DNA from: Apis mellifera | Lineage: Eukaryota > Arthropoda > Insecta > Hymenoptera > Apidae | Length of the DNA stretch: 64,000 nucleotides | Reading direction: 5' to 3' | NCBI RefSeq assembly: GCF_003254395.2 | Contig: NC_037646.1 | Coordinates: forward strand, 1,984,001 to 2,048,000 | In this document: positions 25,641-40,140 of the stretch, piece after piece | Numbering within the stretch: position 1 is the first letter of the stretch | Layout of the letters: every line of letters starts with the position of its first letter | Made by a program: the position numbers and the translations under genes | The notes under the pieces: model-generated | The model's input: only the letters and a program-made list of their open reading frames with translations | Database searches by the model: none | What the model was told of the DNA's origin: nothing

Positions 25641-27900
25641 TCATTTCAAAGTATTGTTACTCCTTATTAAAAATATAACTATATAATACGCGCGATATAT
25701 TATTAAATTCTTATTAAATTTTCTATTTCTAACAAATTAATAGTTTTTCAATTATCTCTACATCAATATATATACATATATATATTTATATAAAATCGAT
25801 ATATATATATTGATTTCATTATTTCATCGTTTTAAATATTTGATTTCATTCTTGTTCAATATAAAATAAATTAAATGTATTAAAATAATTCAATATCTTC
25901 TTTTAAAGTAATGGAATAAAAAAAAGTTTATTATTTTATTATAGTTTTATAGATAAATTATTTCTGAATTATCCATAAAATATAAAAAATTGAAAAAAGT
26001 AAATAATGAAAGTTTATGTTTAACGCTCATGTTTGACGATCTTTTAACATTCAAGTTTTTTGCGGTTTTACTGTTTAATTAAAGTATAAAATTATTTTTC
26101 CATAAATTTATATTATACAATCGATATTGTATCGTGTTCTTTTGTATTTTATATTTTTGTGATGTATAAAGTATTTTTATGAAATGAAAGAACAAACTGA
26201 AAAAATGAATTACGGTATGAATTATAACAATATAAAATTTCAATTAATTTCGTTTCTTATGTTTATATATTACAAAAAATACTTTAAAATATATAAATAA
26301 TAATAAATTTTAATTATTATATGAATAAAATAATATAAAAATATGTTTTTTTTTTAATTCGTCTTCTTTTTTGTTAAAAATATATATTTGGTTGCAACTT
26401 ATTTTTTTTTTTTGTTAAAATTATGTTTGCAAGATTTGATTGAAAATTAGGATTCTAATAATATAATTATTTAATATTATATTATAATTATTTAATTAAT
26501 TTAATTTATATAGTATTTATAAGATATAATATAATATTCTTTATTTATAAATATCAATACCTAAGATGAAATAGCGATCGTATATGACATTAATTTTGTG
26601 TATATCATGGATATAAGCATTCATGGATTAAATTGACACGAAAATTATTAAATATCACATTCAAGAATCAAACCTGTATGCAAACGTTATGCAAATCTCT
26701 GCAGCAACTGCATGGAATAATTCATACACCAGATGTATATAAATATCTGAAAATAACAGTATATACGTATATTAACAGTTTAAATTTTTTTACTTAATAT
26801 AAAAATGAAATATTAAATATAAATTTTGAATTTTGATATAATAATATTTAATTTTTATTATAGTAGAAATTAGTCTTAAAATTAAAAAATAAAACTTTTT
26901 ATAAAATAATTATAAAATAAGCTTTTTCTTCGATCATTTATTTTTTTTTTTTTTACATAATGAAGATTTGTCGTAATAAACGTTTGTGCAGTTTTTTCTT
27001 CCGATAATTCTTGTTTCGAATAACAGGTGTTATATGTCAAAAATACAAGATAGATATTATATTACACCAAAATCATGATAAGATCCAATTACATTCGAAG
27101 TGAATTAATGGATACTAAAAGTATTTTATCTTCATACACATTACCGACTTCATTAAAGCTTCATTTCTACAGAATTACTCTTTGTAAGAGTAGATAGCAA
27201 ATTTTGCAACTTATTTTCACTATTATCAATTAGTTCTTGTCGTATTTCAATCGATGTTTTAATAGATATTAATGATTATGTCATGAACAGTTGTCGAGTC
27301 TCCCAATATTAATAACGGTTTCTTCGTCTTACGACGAAAAAATAAAATCATAAATCATTTTCCAAAATATCAAACTTATTTTCTACTTGAATGCATCCAT
27401 GTGCAGAAATAGTTCATATAATAGCAGAATTAATTGCATAACTGAAAGGTTTATACAATGATAACATTTATGTTTTTTTAAAAATAATGAAAAAAAAATC
27501 TTAATATTTTTGATTTAAGAGAAATTTAATTTTAATTTGAAAATTCAAAAAAATTTGAAATTTTATATAAATATAATTTGAATGATATCAATAAGATTAC
27601 AATTTCTTGTTCTAACAAATAAATGATTTATAAGAATAAAATTACTAAAAGAAATTTTAATGATCTACATTGTAATGGTAAAAAATTTCAATTAAACCAA
27701 AATAAAACGAAAATTAAAAATAAAGAAACTTATATTTTCAGCTTTGTTTTTTAGTTATTAATAATTAAAAATCAATGAAAATATTTTTAAACATGAGAAA
27801 ATCTTGTTATACTATTTTATTATAAGAGGATTAATATGCTCATGTAACAAAAACAATTCGAGAAATTATAGAGATCAAATAAATACAAAAATTAATAAAC
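25641..27900. other. A/T-rich noncoding stretch
   Basis: Slightly less A/T-rich at about 26990-27420 but without frames. No RNA gene seen. Confidence 0.5.
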
Positions 27901-28073
27901 AAAAATATCGATTAAATTTATTTATTAAATTACAAACAATTGAAATTGGCATTGAATGAAGTAACAAAGATATTATATATTCTATTTCTACTTCCATCTT
28001 ATTCTACTTCCGTCTCGTTCTACTTTCATTTCGCTTATTTATTTTTATATGTAAATTAACTATTTATTGATAA
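27901..28073. repeat. Dispersed hairpin-type repeat, copy 3
   Basis: The left part matches 12108-12148 almost exactly and continues into ATTGGCATTGAATGAAGTAA, matching copy 1 (ATTTGCATTAAATGAAGTGA). The centre is a pyrimidine-rich run with repeated CTACTTCCRTCT units at about 27989-28028. A weaker inverted right arm ends near 28073. Confidence 0.5.
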
Positions 28074-30900
28074 TTCTTTTTCATTAGCCATTATTTGAAA
28101 AATTTTCAAACTTGATTTATTCTCTTCGAAGTTTTTATTTGAAATGAAAAAATTTTATTATATATTTTTCATTTATTTTTTCACGTGGTATCACATTCTG
28201 CTCGATTGTACCTTCAAGATATCCTATAATAATCTAAAAGATAAAAATTCAACTATAAAGATATATTAATCGTCGTAATTCATGAGCAATAAATTAACAA
28301 TCATCCGAAAATTGAAATAATTTCCATCTCATTCAAAATGTAACTCGTAATAGTAATTTGAGAGAAATAGAACAATTACCTTGTTTGTATGGATGAATTT
28401 CAAACTTATTATTTCAAATCATGTACAGTTAATAGTTACTAAATATAAATTATAATGCACATCGTGTATAAAATTATAATTTCAAAATAAATTAAAAGTT
28501 AACGATTCCAAGTATTTTTCAAATATTTTAATTATTTTTTTTTAACTATTATCCATTTTATTCTTTAATTAGAATAATCGTGGAATTAAAAATTAATCTG
28601 GATAAATCAATTTAAATTAGATTGATTTTAATATTTATTATTGTATGTAATTGTATATAAAAATGAATATATGAGAAGTTTTTAAAAAATATATAATATT
28701 TAAAAAATATTTAAAAAATATTATTAAATTTAATTAAAAAATTGACAATTCAAGTGATAAATTAATTTTCAACTTCCATGGTTAAAAGATTAGAGCATTG
28801 AATATTAAAATACATGTGAAGTATTTTTATCGATTTTAAATTAGGTATATTAGAAAAAAAATAAAAAGTATTTTTTAATTTATTACTGATTGATCATTGA
28901 TTGATTAAACTTTGGATATTTGAAATATTTCGTATATATCTGAAGCATAAATTTTTTAATCAAATTATTCACAAAATTATGATAGAAAATTAGATAATTT
29001 TCATAATAATATTAAATTTATTTATATAAATTATAAAATAATGGATAATTATATTAAAAATATTACTAAAAAATTGGACAATTAAAAATCTCAGATACTA
29101 TATATATATTAATTTCGATTTTCTATATCTAATAATATATCTAATGATATAATTTCCACATTTTTTTAAGAGTAAAGATGTATATCTTATTAAATAGAAA
29201 TTTTACATTTATATTGTTATGCAACAAACAACAAAACAAAAATTACGGTGTATATAATATTTTATCCGATTTTTTAATAAAAATTATATTATTTCTGCAG
29301 TGTTATTTTTATATTAAAAAAGAGAAATAGAAATCAATTCATTTTTCACATATAAATAAGTGGAAACTTTATAAACTTTATAATATTGTAATTCTTACTG
29401 TATAAATATTTTGACCAGTTTATTAAAATAATTTATCTGACAATTATGCGTAAAATATTTTACATGATTATGCATAACATTAATTTAATGTAGCATAAAC
29501 TTAATGTAAATAATTTAATGTAACTTAAACTTAATAATGTTAGCATAAACTTTAATAATCGAGATAACATTATCATTAATGATATATTGTAACTAAAATG
29601 AAAATTATTTATAATTTTCTATATGAGTTTTAGAGATATACATAGATGATAAAAATTTGATTTATAAAAGTTAAATTATTTTAAATTCCAGTTATAAAAA
29701 TAAAATAAAATATTTAAATATATATTACAAATAAAATTAGTTATTAATTTTTACATTCGTTATTTATTTCTTTGTTGCAATTTAAATCATTTTTTCTCAT
29801 TTTTTCCCATAGATAATATTTTTTTCTCGCAATTCTGATGGCAAATTTAGTTACAATATGAGTCACTAATTCTTTGATTATATTATTTTTTCCTATTTTT
29901 TTCAAAAGAAATTTTTCTAATAACTCTGCAATATTATTGAATTATGGTTTTTAAGATTGGAAAAAAATTAATAAAATTTATGATGTTATAAAAGTTTTCG
30001 AATTATAGAGATTTACAGAAATTCGACTATAGTATCATGAATTTTCTCATAATGCATTCGCATCGCATTGAGATATATATACATATACATAAATAAATAC
30101 ATAATTCTATGCAACATCACTTTTTCCATACAACATGAAAATCTTGATGATTTTGCATTCAATTTTACAGATTTTTATAGAAATATTATAGCTTGAAAAG
30201 ATATAGAAATATTATTGATAGAGATTTTGCATAATTTTATTCATGGAACTGACTAAACTGATAAATTCAGAGATCATGATGATAACGCAACCTATCAGTT
30301 AGTACTTGTAGTTGAATTGCAATAATTTTATATAAGGATATAGTGAATTAACACATTTTTTAAAATAACTTTTAAAATTTTAACTTAATATAAAATATCG
30401 AATTAAATTATTTCGAGAAGCTTGATAAAATTTTTAAAATGTATTATAATTGATACAAATTTAAAAGATATATTTTTAAAGTAATTTTTAGATATTATTT
30501 TTTTAATATTTTTTTTTTACATGTTATATAGTAATCAAATCCTTTTAATTTCTCAGAATAATAATAATAATAATTCAAATTATTAGGTCTAATTTTAAAG
30601 AAAATTATAATGTTTTAAAGGATATGCCAATGTTTTTTGGAATCACTATATATTACTTTTAAATGAGTAAAAAGTAATACTAATTTACAATAAATCATGT
30701 AATGAATGAAAGTAATTCACGATAAATAAATTTTTTTTTACTTTAATCTGATTTATTATTTTCAATTTCAACCGTAATATATGTGAAAATCAATTTCACG
30801 TAAAAATTATTGTTATTAAACAATCTCAAACTTAACTTAACATAACATAACCTCAATTGCCATTCCACAAAGAAAATAAATTCGTTTCATTTTCACAATT
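28074..30900. other. A/T-rich noncoding stretch
   Basis: Stop-dense. Local repeated TTAATGTA.CATAAACTTAATGT phrases at about 29480-29550. No gene. Confidence 0.55.
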
Positions 30901-30904
30901 TAAT

Positions 30905-31830
30905 TTAAACACATGAATTTTAATTTATTAAGAGAAACGTTCCACGACACTGTATCGCAGCACTATAATGAGAAAGAATACATATCCATCTCATATAGAT
31001 GGTAATCTACGATTTGACGAGGAGACGTACATAAACGATGCCAATTCATTTGCAGAGAGCGATAGGGAGTTCGGTACTTATAAGCACCTGGATCCTTGAA
31101 CACCTTTAAACGAGAAAAAAGAATACTTAACAAAGTTCAAGTCCCGAATTTTTTCTTTTTTTCTTTTCTTTTCTTTTTTTTTTTTCTCGAGTTCGTAGTA
31201 TAACGCTTCTCGGGGGAGTCGTGGTAATTAGCGGGAAACGCAATTACGGGCATTTAATTAAAGCAAGTCGTCGTCGTCGTCTCTTGCCTCCCTTCTCTTT
31301 TCCTTCCACTGTACCCTTCACCCCCTCACCAACCCCCAAGTCGCGCCCTTAGAGCCCACCTCCGAAATTTCAGCATTTTTTTTCAGCAAACGATATCTCG
31401 AGACATGACGTTTTCGTTTTCCTGCTCTCTAATTATGCGTCTGCGGTCATTTCTTTTCCTGTTTTTTTCACCGTTTCTTGTTTTCATTCCTTTTTCGATT
31501 TCTCTCTTTTTTTTTTTCTTTTTTTTCTTTACTTTTCCCAGGTGGGCACAGAATGGAGTGAACGAGTAATGCGACACTGGCACAGAATCTAAATTCAGTC
31601 CGAAAATCGTTCTGCTTAAAATGCGTTTTTCACCTGGTTTTATTCGACCACCACCGGAAAGAGAAACATCGCGCCAATTGATTTTTAACTGAGCCGCGAT
31701 GTTTATTTGAAGGAAAGCGAGAGAGGAAAAAATACTGTTGCTTTGTTACTTTTTATTCCCTTGTTACTCCTTTTTCGATTGTTGTAATTACACGTGATTA
31801 ATTGAGATCAAATTCGAACGTTTAATTCGA
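30905..31830. other. Large compositional island with homeodomain-type sites
   Basis: About 900 bases of raised G+C: 31 of 60 bases at 31261-31320 are G or C. The segment 31221-31267 holds GTGGTAATTAGCGGGAAACG, then CAATTACGGG and TTTAATTAAAGCAAG, so three ATTA-type cores in under 50 bases. A (GTC)n tract and C/T-rich runs follow. The frames present are low-complexity Lys/Arg or Ser/Phe products of the poly-pyrimidine tracts, not proteins. The arrangement fits a developmental enhancer or a transcribed 5' region; this is inference. Confidence 0.4.
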
Positions 31831-33960
31831 ATTATTATATGTACACCTTTGTAAATTTTTGATAGAAATGATAGGGAAATTATATTGAAATATTTTATAG
31901 AAATATAAGAAAATAATTATCGAATAAATATTTTCTATTTTTAACATTTTACAATGCAATATATTAAAATTATAGTACATGTATATATAACATAGTAAGA
32001 TAAATCATAGATAAAAAATTCAAACATAAACATAAAATTTTTAGTTATTAAAATTTGTATCTCCTATTTTTGATAATATTTAATAAATAATAAATTTAGT
32101 ATTTGTTCATGATTTAAACAAAATAGTAATTTGATTTAATTTTTTATTATCTAATGATGGTTTTTAGCATCACTTTATTCTAATATAACATACTTTAAAA
32201 TTCTGTCATGAACTAAATTTTTTAAATTTGAATAAAAATTGTACATACCATCCATTTTTTTTTAATATTCTAATAATATATTAAAATGCAATATTCAGAG
32301 ATAAAATATTTAATTTTGCAAAATAATAGAAATATAACTCAAGTTTTAAAAAATTAAGTAATAAGAAATAAGATAATGTTTTTAGATAATATTTGTTTTA
32401 AATATCAAATGAAATGTTATTTTTAATTATTTATTTAAAATATTTCAGTTTTTAATATATTATTTTAAATTATTATTATTTAAATTATATATATTATTTA
32501 AATTATTTCAAATTTTTTCCATTCTAATCATGTTTGTTAATTTTAGTTTATTAATCTATTAATATTTATTTATTAAATTTTAATTTATGAGAAATCAGGC
32601 AAAAGTAACATTTTAAATAATTCAAAATCTATTACAGTCATTTTCACAAATTTTAAATATATGATGCAAAATCACAATTGAATAATACACCCAAAGTTTT
32701 AAAACAGTATATTAATCCAAAATTGAAGATTAATTAGTTAATTATCAATTGATATTATTTTAGTATTTTAAAATATCAAATATTTAAAATCTAGAAAAAA
32801 ATAAATTTTTTTGAATAAAAAATAAAAATATGTGTAATTGAAATTTATAATAGTATTATATTAGATATATTATATAAATAGAAGTTAATCTAAAATTTTC
32901 TGAAATTATATAATGAAATTATATAATGAGATAATTTTATATGAATGTTATTAAAATGAATATAGCAATAGGAAATTAATATTTAAAAGCAATATTTATC
33001 ACTGTTATATAGAATATGTTCGAATCGAATTATTGTAAATTTAATTAATTCATTAAAAGATTTATCGATATTACATTACAATATCTGTTTGCAAATTATT
33101 GTTTAATTTAATCACGATTTTAGATTAATCGTTTATTTAGTCCAAAGCTTATTGTCAAAATTCTTATCGAAAAAAATTTTTTTTAACAAGGAAATCAATT
33201 CTTTAAAATTTTGTTGAATTCTTTTTGTTGATTCAATAAAATAATTTATCTGCATTGGGAAGCATAGAAAATATCATATTTCATTCGTAAAAACGATAAA
33301 CTATAAATCGTTGTAAAAAATTTATTTATATGAGATATAAATATGTCACGAAATATAAATAAGTTATTACCACTTTTTGACCTCCAAATGACATTAATAT
33401 TTAAACAAGTTAATAAAATATTAAAAAATTTATCTTGATATCTTATATCAATGTCGTATTGTTTAAAATTAAAATTGTTACATTACATACATAATTTTTG
33501 AAAAAAATATAATATTATTTCACAGAATTATTGATTTCTAAAAAATATAAAAACGATTATACGAATCGCATTGTCATACTATCGATTTTCGATTATATTA
33601 CTTTGATATCTAATTAGGATATAATGAACGTGTTCTATTAAGAATATTTTGACAATTATTTTTTTTTTTAAATTTGATATAAAAAAGTCACAATATGATT
33701 CATTATTTTTCGAAACTTTTTATTATTTTAAATGAATTTAAAATATTTTTATTTTAAGTACCAATATTAAAAATAATAGATCTGCAATAAATTAAATCTC
33801 AAATAGTTTCTTCATTCTCATTATTGCAAAGAAAATATATTTATAATTATATTATAATTTTCTCATTAAAGGAATTTAATCAATCAAATAATAAAATGTC
33901 AATTGTTCGATTTTTTAAATGCAAATTCCTAGAATTTATTTAAGCTTTTTAGCTAATGTC
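31831..33960. other. A/T-rich noncoding stretch
   Basis: Nothing recognised. Confidence 0.55.
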
Positions 33961-33964
33961 TAAA

Positions 33965-34145
33965 GTCACGATAAATTGTCATTTAGCGACCGAGATTATG
34001 GATACGAGCATGCAAACACCGGGATAATAGAGTATTACGATAATTACGAATGTTATTCATGTTGTTAAACTCGTGTTAAGCTTTCTCTTTGTTCTCAGGT
34101 TGAAAGATTCGAGTAAAAACCGATTACTATCAATTGTTGTATAAA
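33965..34145. other. Small compositional island
   Basis: A balanced patch with an acceptor-like TTTCTCTTTGTTCTCAG ending at 34099. The frame after it closes within a few codons, so I do not call an exon. Confidence 0.2.
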
Positions 34146-34780
34146 TCAGAACTGTTTATGTTAATTACAACGATGTTAATATATTATATATTATATATAA
34201 ATATTTTATTTATATAAATTAAATGCAATTGATGCAATATTTTTGTTTGAAATACAAAAATTCAAAAATTCTAAGCTATAAAAAGATTTTGCAATTACAT
34301 TAAAGATTGACAAAATTTATTTATTTAATATTTTTTATAGAATTTATTATTTTTGAAAAATATAAATATATTTACAATTTCAAAAATATTAATTTTTTGA
34401 TCTGACTTTTTGATTTATTAGAATTCTTTTTCTTATCTGATCTGTCATTTTGTCGTCATTTTAATATTTATTTATTATTGCTTTTTATAGCTTAATAATT
34501 AAAAAAAAGCCCCAAATTCATTCTGTTCAAACATATCTAATCTATTTTATATAATATTTATATAATATTTTTTAAAGTTTCTTTTTTTAGATTTTTTTTA
34601 AATAAATTTGCAGAAAGAAAAAGAAAACACTGAACGAAATAATCAAAATTAAAAAAAAATAGTCAAAAAAAGTCATTAACTACAAAATTCCTCCTCTTTT
34701 TATATCATCTTCCATATATTTTTCTTCCTTCACTTCTTACATATTTTTCTATTAAGAATTATTCTTAATTATCAAAGTTC
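34146..34780. other. A/T-rich noncoding stretch
   Basis: Nothing recognised. Confidence 0.55.
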
Positions 34781-34784
34781 TGAG

Positions 34785-35255
34785 CAACGATACCTTGTTT
34801 AATTAACCAGACGAGAGCGATAAGTTAAAGGACAAGTAGGATAATTGTCCACGAATATTGTCTTCGAAGTTCATCGAAGTGTAATTAAGATATGTGAATG
34901 AAAACGTATCGTCACATTGGTAACAAGTTCACTATAAGCACCAGCATAGTCTTCTACTTATAACGCTAACTGGAAGGAGCTGGTTGAGAGAAAACGGAGT
35001 ATGTAACACTCCAATTAAGCTGAGGCATCAGTCTACAATGTCTAGAGTACCGAGCTTCACAATGAAGTCCTCATCGTGATGCCAGACACTGTAACGAGTT
35101 GTAATGTTATAATGCCAAATACTGTATACTGTATGCGGGTTTAAGCAACATTTTCTTTGTTTTCCCATGAATTCTCCTTTGATCTTCTTATGTCCGACTA
35201 GAAATTAACAGAGGTCTCCAAATATGGTTAATTACGAGACGATAATCTTGTTTTA
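34785..35255. other. Compositional island with weak hairpin potential
   Basis: A balanced 470-base block, stop-interrupted in all frames. ACAATGTCT at 35035-35043 can pair with AGACACTGT near 35084-35092 (one wobble), and GGCATCA with TGATGCC, but the two pairings compete. Possibly regulatory DNA. I do not call an RNA gene. Confidence 0.25.
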
Positions 35256-36585
35256 TATAACTATTAACAGAGGAAATAAATCTACAATTGATATCCTAGT
35301 TCATATGCACTTCAATTGAAATATTTTAAGGTATTCATTCATTTTTAAGTGATCATTCATTCATTTTTAAGTAATCATTTCATAAGTGATGTGTTAAAAG
35401 AGTAATTACATAGAGTTATTTGTTATAATATCGCATTATAACTATAGTTTATAAAATTGACAAATTAAATAGATAATATGTAAATATTATGTATATATAA
35501 TAATATATTATGTTTATATAATAATATAATAAATATTATGTATGATTATTAGAAAATCACAAATTTTTTTCAATGCAAAAATTAGATTTTGAAATTAATA
35601 ATAATAATATGTAATAAAAAATATAAGTTGTAATTTAATGCATTTGAATATTTATATAAACTTTTCGAAATAATGACAAATAATGACAATATAATACTCT
35701 CTTTATAAGTTTTGTTTAAAATATTTTTTTATATTTTTCATGTTTTTATTTTCATATTTAAAATGGGACATTATACATATATGTTGTTAATGCTTAGTTT
35801 TCAAGATATGCAAAAAAAGATTAAATATTATGTGGAATTTCATATATATATGTAATAATATATGCATAGGTATATGACTGCAATTTAAAAGATCAAGGTC
35901 AATTTTTATAATGCATAATGTTTTTTACCCTGCATTTTATTTGAAATATTTTAAATCTTTTTACATATCATATACATATTGCATATTTTTATATATTTGA
36001 ATTTATTAACATATTTATTTATAATATATTTAATTAAATTCATAAACAATTCATTTAAATAATATAGAAGACTAAGAAAAAATAATATTATAATGTATTA
36101 CATATTTAATATTTTGTTTTATTCAATGGAACAAAAGATCATAGTTAAAATAATAATTAGTTTGTTATACTAATAAATTCGTTGAAGTTTTTAATTTTTT
36201 TTTTATTATTTTGTAATATATATATGTATTAAACTTATACTAATATAATTATATGTATTATTTTTAACATATGATGATGATGAGACGATACTAGCGCTAT
36301 TACTGGACCATTAACTCGCATATAATATTCAATATTCATTTTCATTTTATTTTTTTTTTTTTGCTTTAATTATTTATTAATTTTTCCTTATTATTTTTCA
36401 AATATTTTTTTATTTTATATTTTGAAATATTATAAATTATTATATTTTCTATAATTCAAACATAATAAAAACATATTTTGTTAAGTTTTGATACGAAATT
36501 ATATTTGAAACTAGTTGTTAAAATTAATAATATTTATTATTAAAAATAAAATATATATTAATACAAAATTTGAAAACGTTCGATG
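35256..36585. other. A/T-rich noncoding stretch
   Basis: Contains TCAAGGTCA at 35893-35901, an exact nuclear-receptor (FTZ-F1-type) monomer site. Isolated and possibly chance. Confidence 0.45.
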
Positions 36586-36589
36586 ATTA

Positions 36590-36890
36590 CTTTGAATTTC
36601 CATAAAAATCTTCGTTCCTTTCGTTCTGCTCGTTCTGTACAAAGGGAAATCCATTCAAAGAGATGAGAAATTCGTCAGAGGCCTGATATTCATCAGCGCT
36701 TCTTATCTTGCAGAAGAAGAAAATTTTCGAGGAGATAGGGAGACAAAGTGCTTTTTAGTGAGTCGTTTCGAGGATTAACGCTTCGTCAATCACGATGGTT
36801 TTCACCGAGACAAAATTTTTCCAAGGACTCTCAACATGAAATCCAAACCAACCACTTGCAGATCCAGAAATTTGTTTCTTTTTTTTTTGA
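36590..36890. other. Compositional island with an acceptor-like site and an open frame
   Basis: CTTCTTATCTTGCAG ends at 36714, followed by purine-rich sequence. A plus frame is open from 36748 to 37008 but decays into Phe/Ile-rich sequence after about 50 codons, and I do not recognise it. It may be a fragment of an exon or regulatory DNA. Confidence 0.2.
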
Positions 36891-39805
36891 TGTCCTGTTC
36901 ATCATGTCCTCTGTATTAAAAACTTGTACTGTAATGTTTCAATATAGCTTTAAGATATATTTTCCATATATTTTAAGTGATTTTTTTAAATTATTAGTAA
37001 GCAATTAGATATTAATTTTAAGTAATATTTAATTTTCTTTATAATCTTCTTTTTTCTTTTATTTGTTTGTTTCCTTTTTATAATAGCTGAATATATTCGC
37101 TTGATGAAAAAATACTTAAACAATATTATACAGAAAAATTTTGATTTTGATAAAATGATCATGGCAAGATTATCAGAAATCCTTTTGAGAAGATGAAATC
37201 AATCTTAAAACCTTCAACATCTTTTTATATCTTGAATAGAACATTCTAAACGTTTTGTTTATTTATATCATTTTCAAAGTAAAAATTAATTATATTTCAG
37301 ATTGATAGAGCCGTGAAAGTGAATTGATAAAAATTAGAGTTAAAATATTCGCAAATGTTAGGAATTTTTGGATCATGTTTTTACATGTTGCAAAAAACAG
37401 TTTCTTGTTTCGATATGTCAATAGTTACATAAATAAATTAAACAGATAAATTAAATTAGAATTATTTAATATATTTCAAATGTAAATTTATATATTAAAT
37501 ATATTATAATGTAAATTTATATATTGTTTATACATTAATATTAAATTACATATAATATTAAATTGAATAATATAATAAAAATAATAATTAAAATTATAAA
37601 ATGAAGAATTTTTTTTTATTTTTACTTTTACTTATTTTTATAATATCTTTCACTTGGTGAAAATATGTAAGACATAAATTCCTCGATTTTTTATAATAAT
37701 TTTAAAGTATTTTTTAATTTTTTTTTGTAATAAAATTTTATAAAGAGTTCATTATTAACTATTTATTTTCATTGATTATTTTTTTCTGAACAAATTTTAT
37801 AACAAAAAAAAGAATTTAAAAAATTATTATTTCAATTATTAATTTTATTTAATATATTTTGAATATTTTTCATTAATTTGTATCTACTATATTATATATA
37901 TTTACTTATTACCATAACTATAAATTACTAAATGTGATTTTATTTCGGTGAAAGTATTTTGATAATTATTTTTAATACTTTTCATTTGAAACATATTACT
38001 GACTGTGTATCGGTAATTAATATTTATTGTTTTTTTATAAATAAAATTTAGAATTATTTTTTCTAATATATATTAAATTTTTTGCTATAATTTTGTAAAT
38101 AAACAATTAATAGCATAATTATCAATATTATGCCATGAAAAATTTTTTTTTTTCAAATTTTTCAAATTTTTAATATAATATAACAACATAAAATATTTAT
38201 ATTTTAGTATGTATATATTTGTATTATTTATTTAAAACAAATTTATACAAGACATAGATTTTTTGTCTTCTCTTTTTACATTACAATTTATTTTATAATT
38301 CTTTTAAATTGGACAAATATTGGACAAATTTGTAAGAATTATTATAGGAATAGCAGTTTACAATGGAATTTGACATTTTATACGTATTGATATTATGTTA
38401 AGAGTATTATATATATATATATATATTATATATATTATATATATTATATATAAGATATTATATATATCTATTTTCAATTCCATAAAAGCTGATAACATCG
38501 TCAGAAATAATGATATGCTGATATATTATATATGTATAACATATTCTATATTTTATCGATATGAATTATTAATAAATATATTGATAAATATATTGAAAAA
38601 TCTCCATTTTTTTCTCGACTAAAAATAAATCTTTTAAATTTTTAGTCGAAATAGTGAATGAAATCTTTATATTTATAATTATATTTATAATTATATTTAT
38701 AAACATTTTAAAAAATATAATAAAATATATAATAAATGTAAAATTTTACAACATCTATTAATAAAATAATACATTATAAAATTTTAATAATGTTTAATTC
38801 TTAATAAACATTATCACTTAATGAACCACTTTTTCATTGACATACAATAATGTAATTTTCTTCTAAATATATATTCTTATGCTATAAATTTAAATTTTTT
38901 ATATAGGTTATGAATCGATTCAAAAGTAATTCTATCTTTTTGAAACATTAATAAAAATTTTTTCCTATTTTTCATTAAAAAAGATATTTGTATTAATATT
39001 TATATATTGTATAATATTTAATACTATAACAATAAAATCTTTTGAAAATGATGAAAGAAAAACATTAAAATATTAATTATGTAAAGTTTATAAAGATTAT
39101 AAAATCTTAATAATTTATTGAAATTTATCGATTAATACATTTATTATAACTTATCTTAAATACAAAAATCGTAATGTCGTTTCTTTTTTTTTAAATATAT
39201 TCAAATGAAATCTTTGGATGAATCTAATATAATTGATCACAAATTGTAGAATTGATTCGAATTCATTAAGTTATTAATATATTAGTGGAACATTTTTAAA
39301 AAGTTGATTTTTGAAATCAAAAGAAACATAATTTAAAATTTATTGAAACTTATTTATTAAGTTATAAATGCGTTGGATAAAAAGTAGTAGTAAATTAATA
39401 AGATAATTCCGTCTTCGTCACATTGCTAGCGTACTTCTACCTCCGTCTTGCTTCATCAAATTTATTTTTAACTTATTTTTAATTCTTTAAATAAAGAGAT
39501 ATATTCATTTTCGATAATAATACAATCGTTGAACTTATCAGAAATGATTATTTATTAATAATAATTATATATAATAATTTAATTCTTGTATATTATAATT
39601 TTTAAATAATTATTACATTAAATATTACGTTACATTCTAAATTCAAAAAAGTATATATTTTCCATTTAAAAAATTGTTCACTTTATAAACAATAATTTAT
39701 AAAAATTTATATAACTAATGAAAGAATAATTAGCAAAAATGTGGATAAAATAAAATTTTAATTGATATTTTTTTTATTTTAATCTTCATTTATTTCGATC
39801 TCTAA
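36891..39805. other. A/T-rich noncoding stretch
   Basis: Contains a TA-rich run at 38407-38455. A possible very degenerate fifth copy of the hairpin repeat lies at about 39340-39470, with a CTTCTACCTCCGTCTTGCTT pyrimidine centre near 39435-39454. No gene seen. Confidence 0.5.
38407..38455. repeat. TA-rich microsatellite (TATATTATATA)n
   Basis: A (TA)n run followed by three TATATATTA units. Confidence 0.85.
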
Positions 39806-39879
39806 AATCAATATGTCCACAGATATAGCATTATTTGTAAGATATAATTGTTTAAGAGATTAATATAGAAACAATAGCA

Positions 39880-40140
39880 TATCCAATTTTGATCATAGTG
39901 ATTTTGCTTATTAGTTAGAGCTGGTTTGCAGACTGTTTGCAAACTGTTCGCGAACAATGTGGACGCGGTATATTCTTTCGATAGAGTATCTAATTCTATA
40001 GCACTGTCCTTGTTCAATTCGATACGAATAAGCGACCGTGCAGCTGCCGTATGAATACTATTATTTGTTTCCATGTTTCGCCTCGATTCGAGAGAAGACA
40101 TTACCAACAGACGCCAATGGAGGACAAATCGGAATAGTGA
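39880..40140 (-). other. Compositional island with minus-strand open frame
   Basis: A minus-strand frame is open from just after a stop near 40154 down to 39808. Its first two thirds have balanced codons (ETNNSIHTAAARSLIRIEL, DSAIELDTLSKEYTASTLF), then it runs into Tyr/Ile/Leu-rich A/T sequence. An ATG at about 40072-40074 (MET...) is a possible start. I do not recognise the product. It could be an exon that should end at a donor near the change of composition. Confidence 0.22.

Noticed and set aside
31383..31583. Lys/Arg-rich minus-strand frame as a basic protein
   Set aside because: The poly-Lys and Arg/Glu runs are the translation of a T-rich pyrimidine tract.
35026..35095. microRNA-like hairpin
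   Set aside because: The stem is only about nine pairs with a loop of around 40 bases and competing pairings. It does not meet precursor geometry.
35893..35901. FTZ-F1 site TCAAGGTCA as a regulatory feature
   Set aside because: Isolated, with no nearby promoter and no second site.
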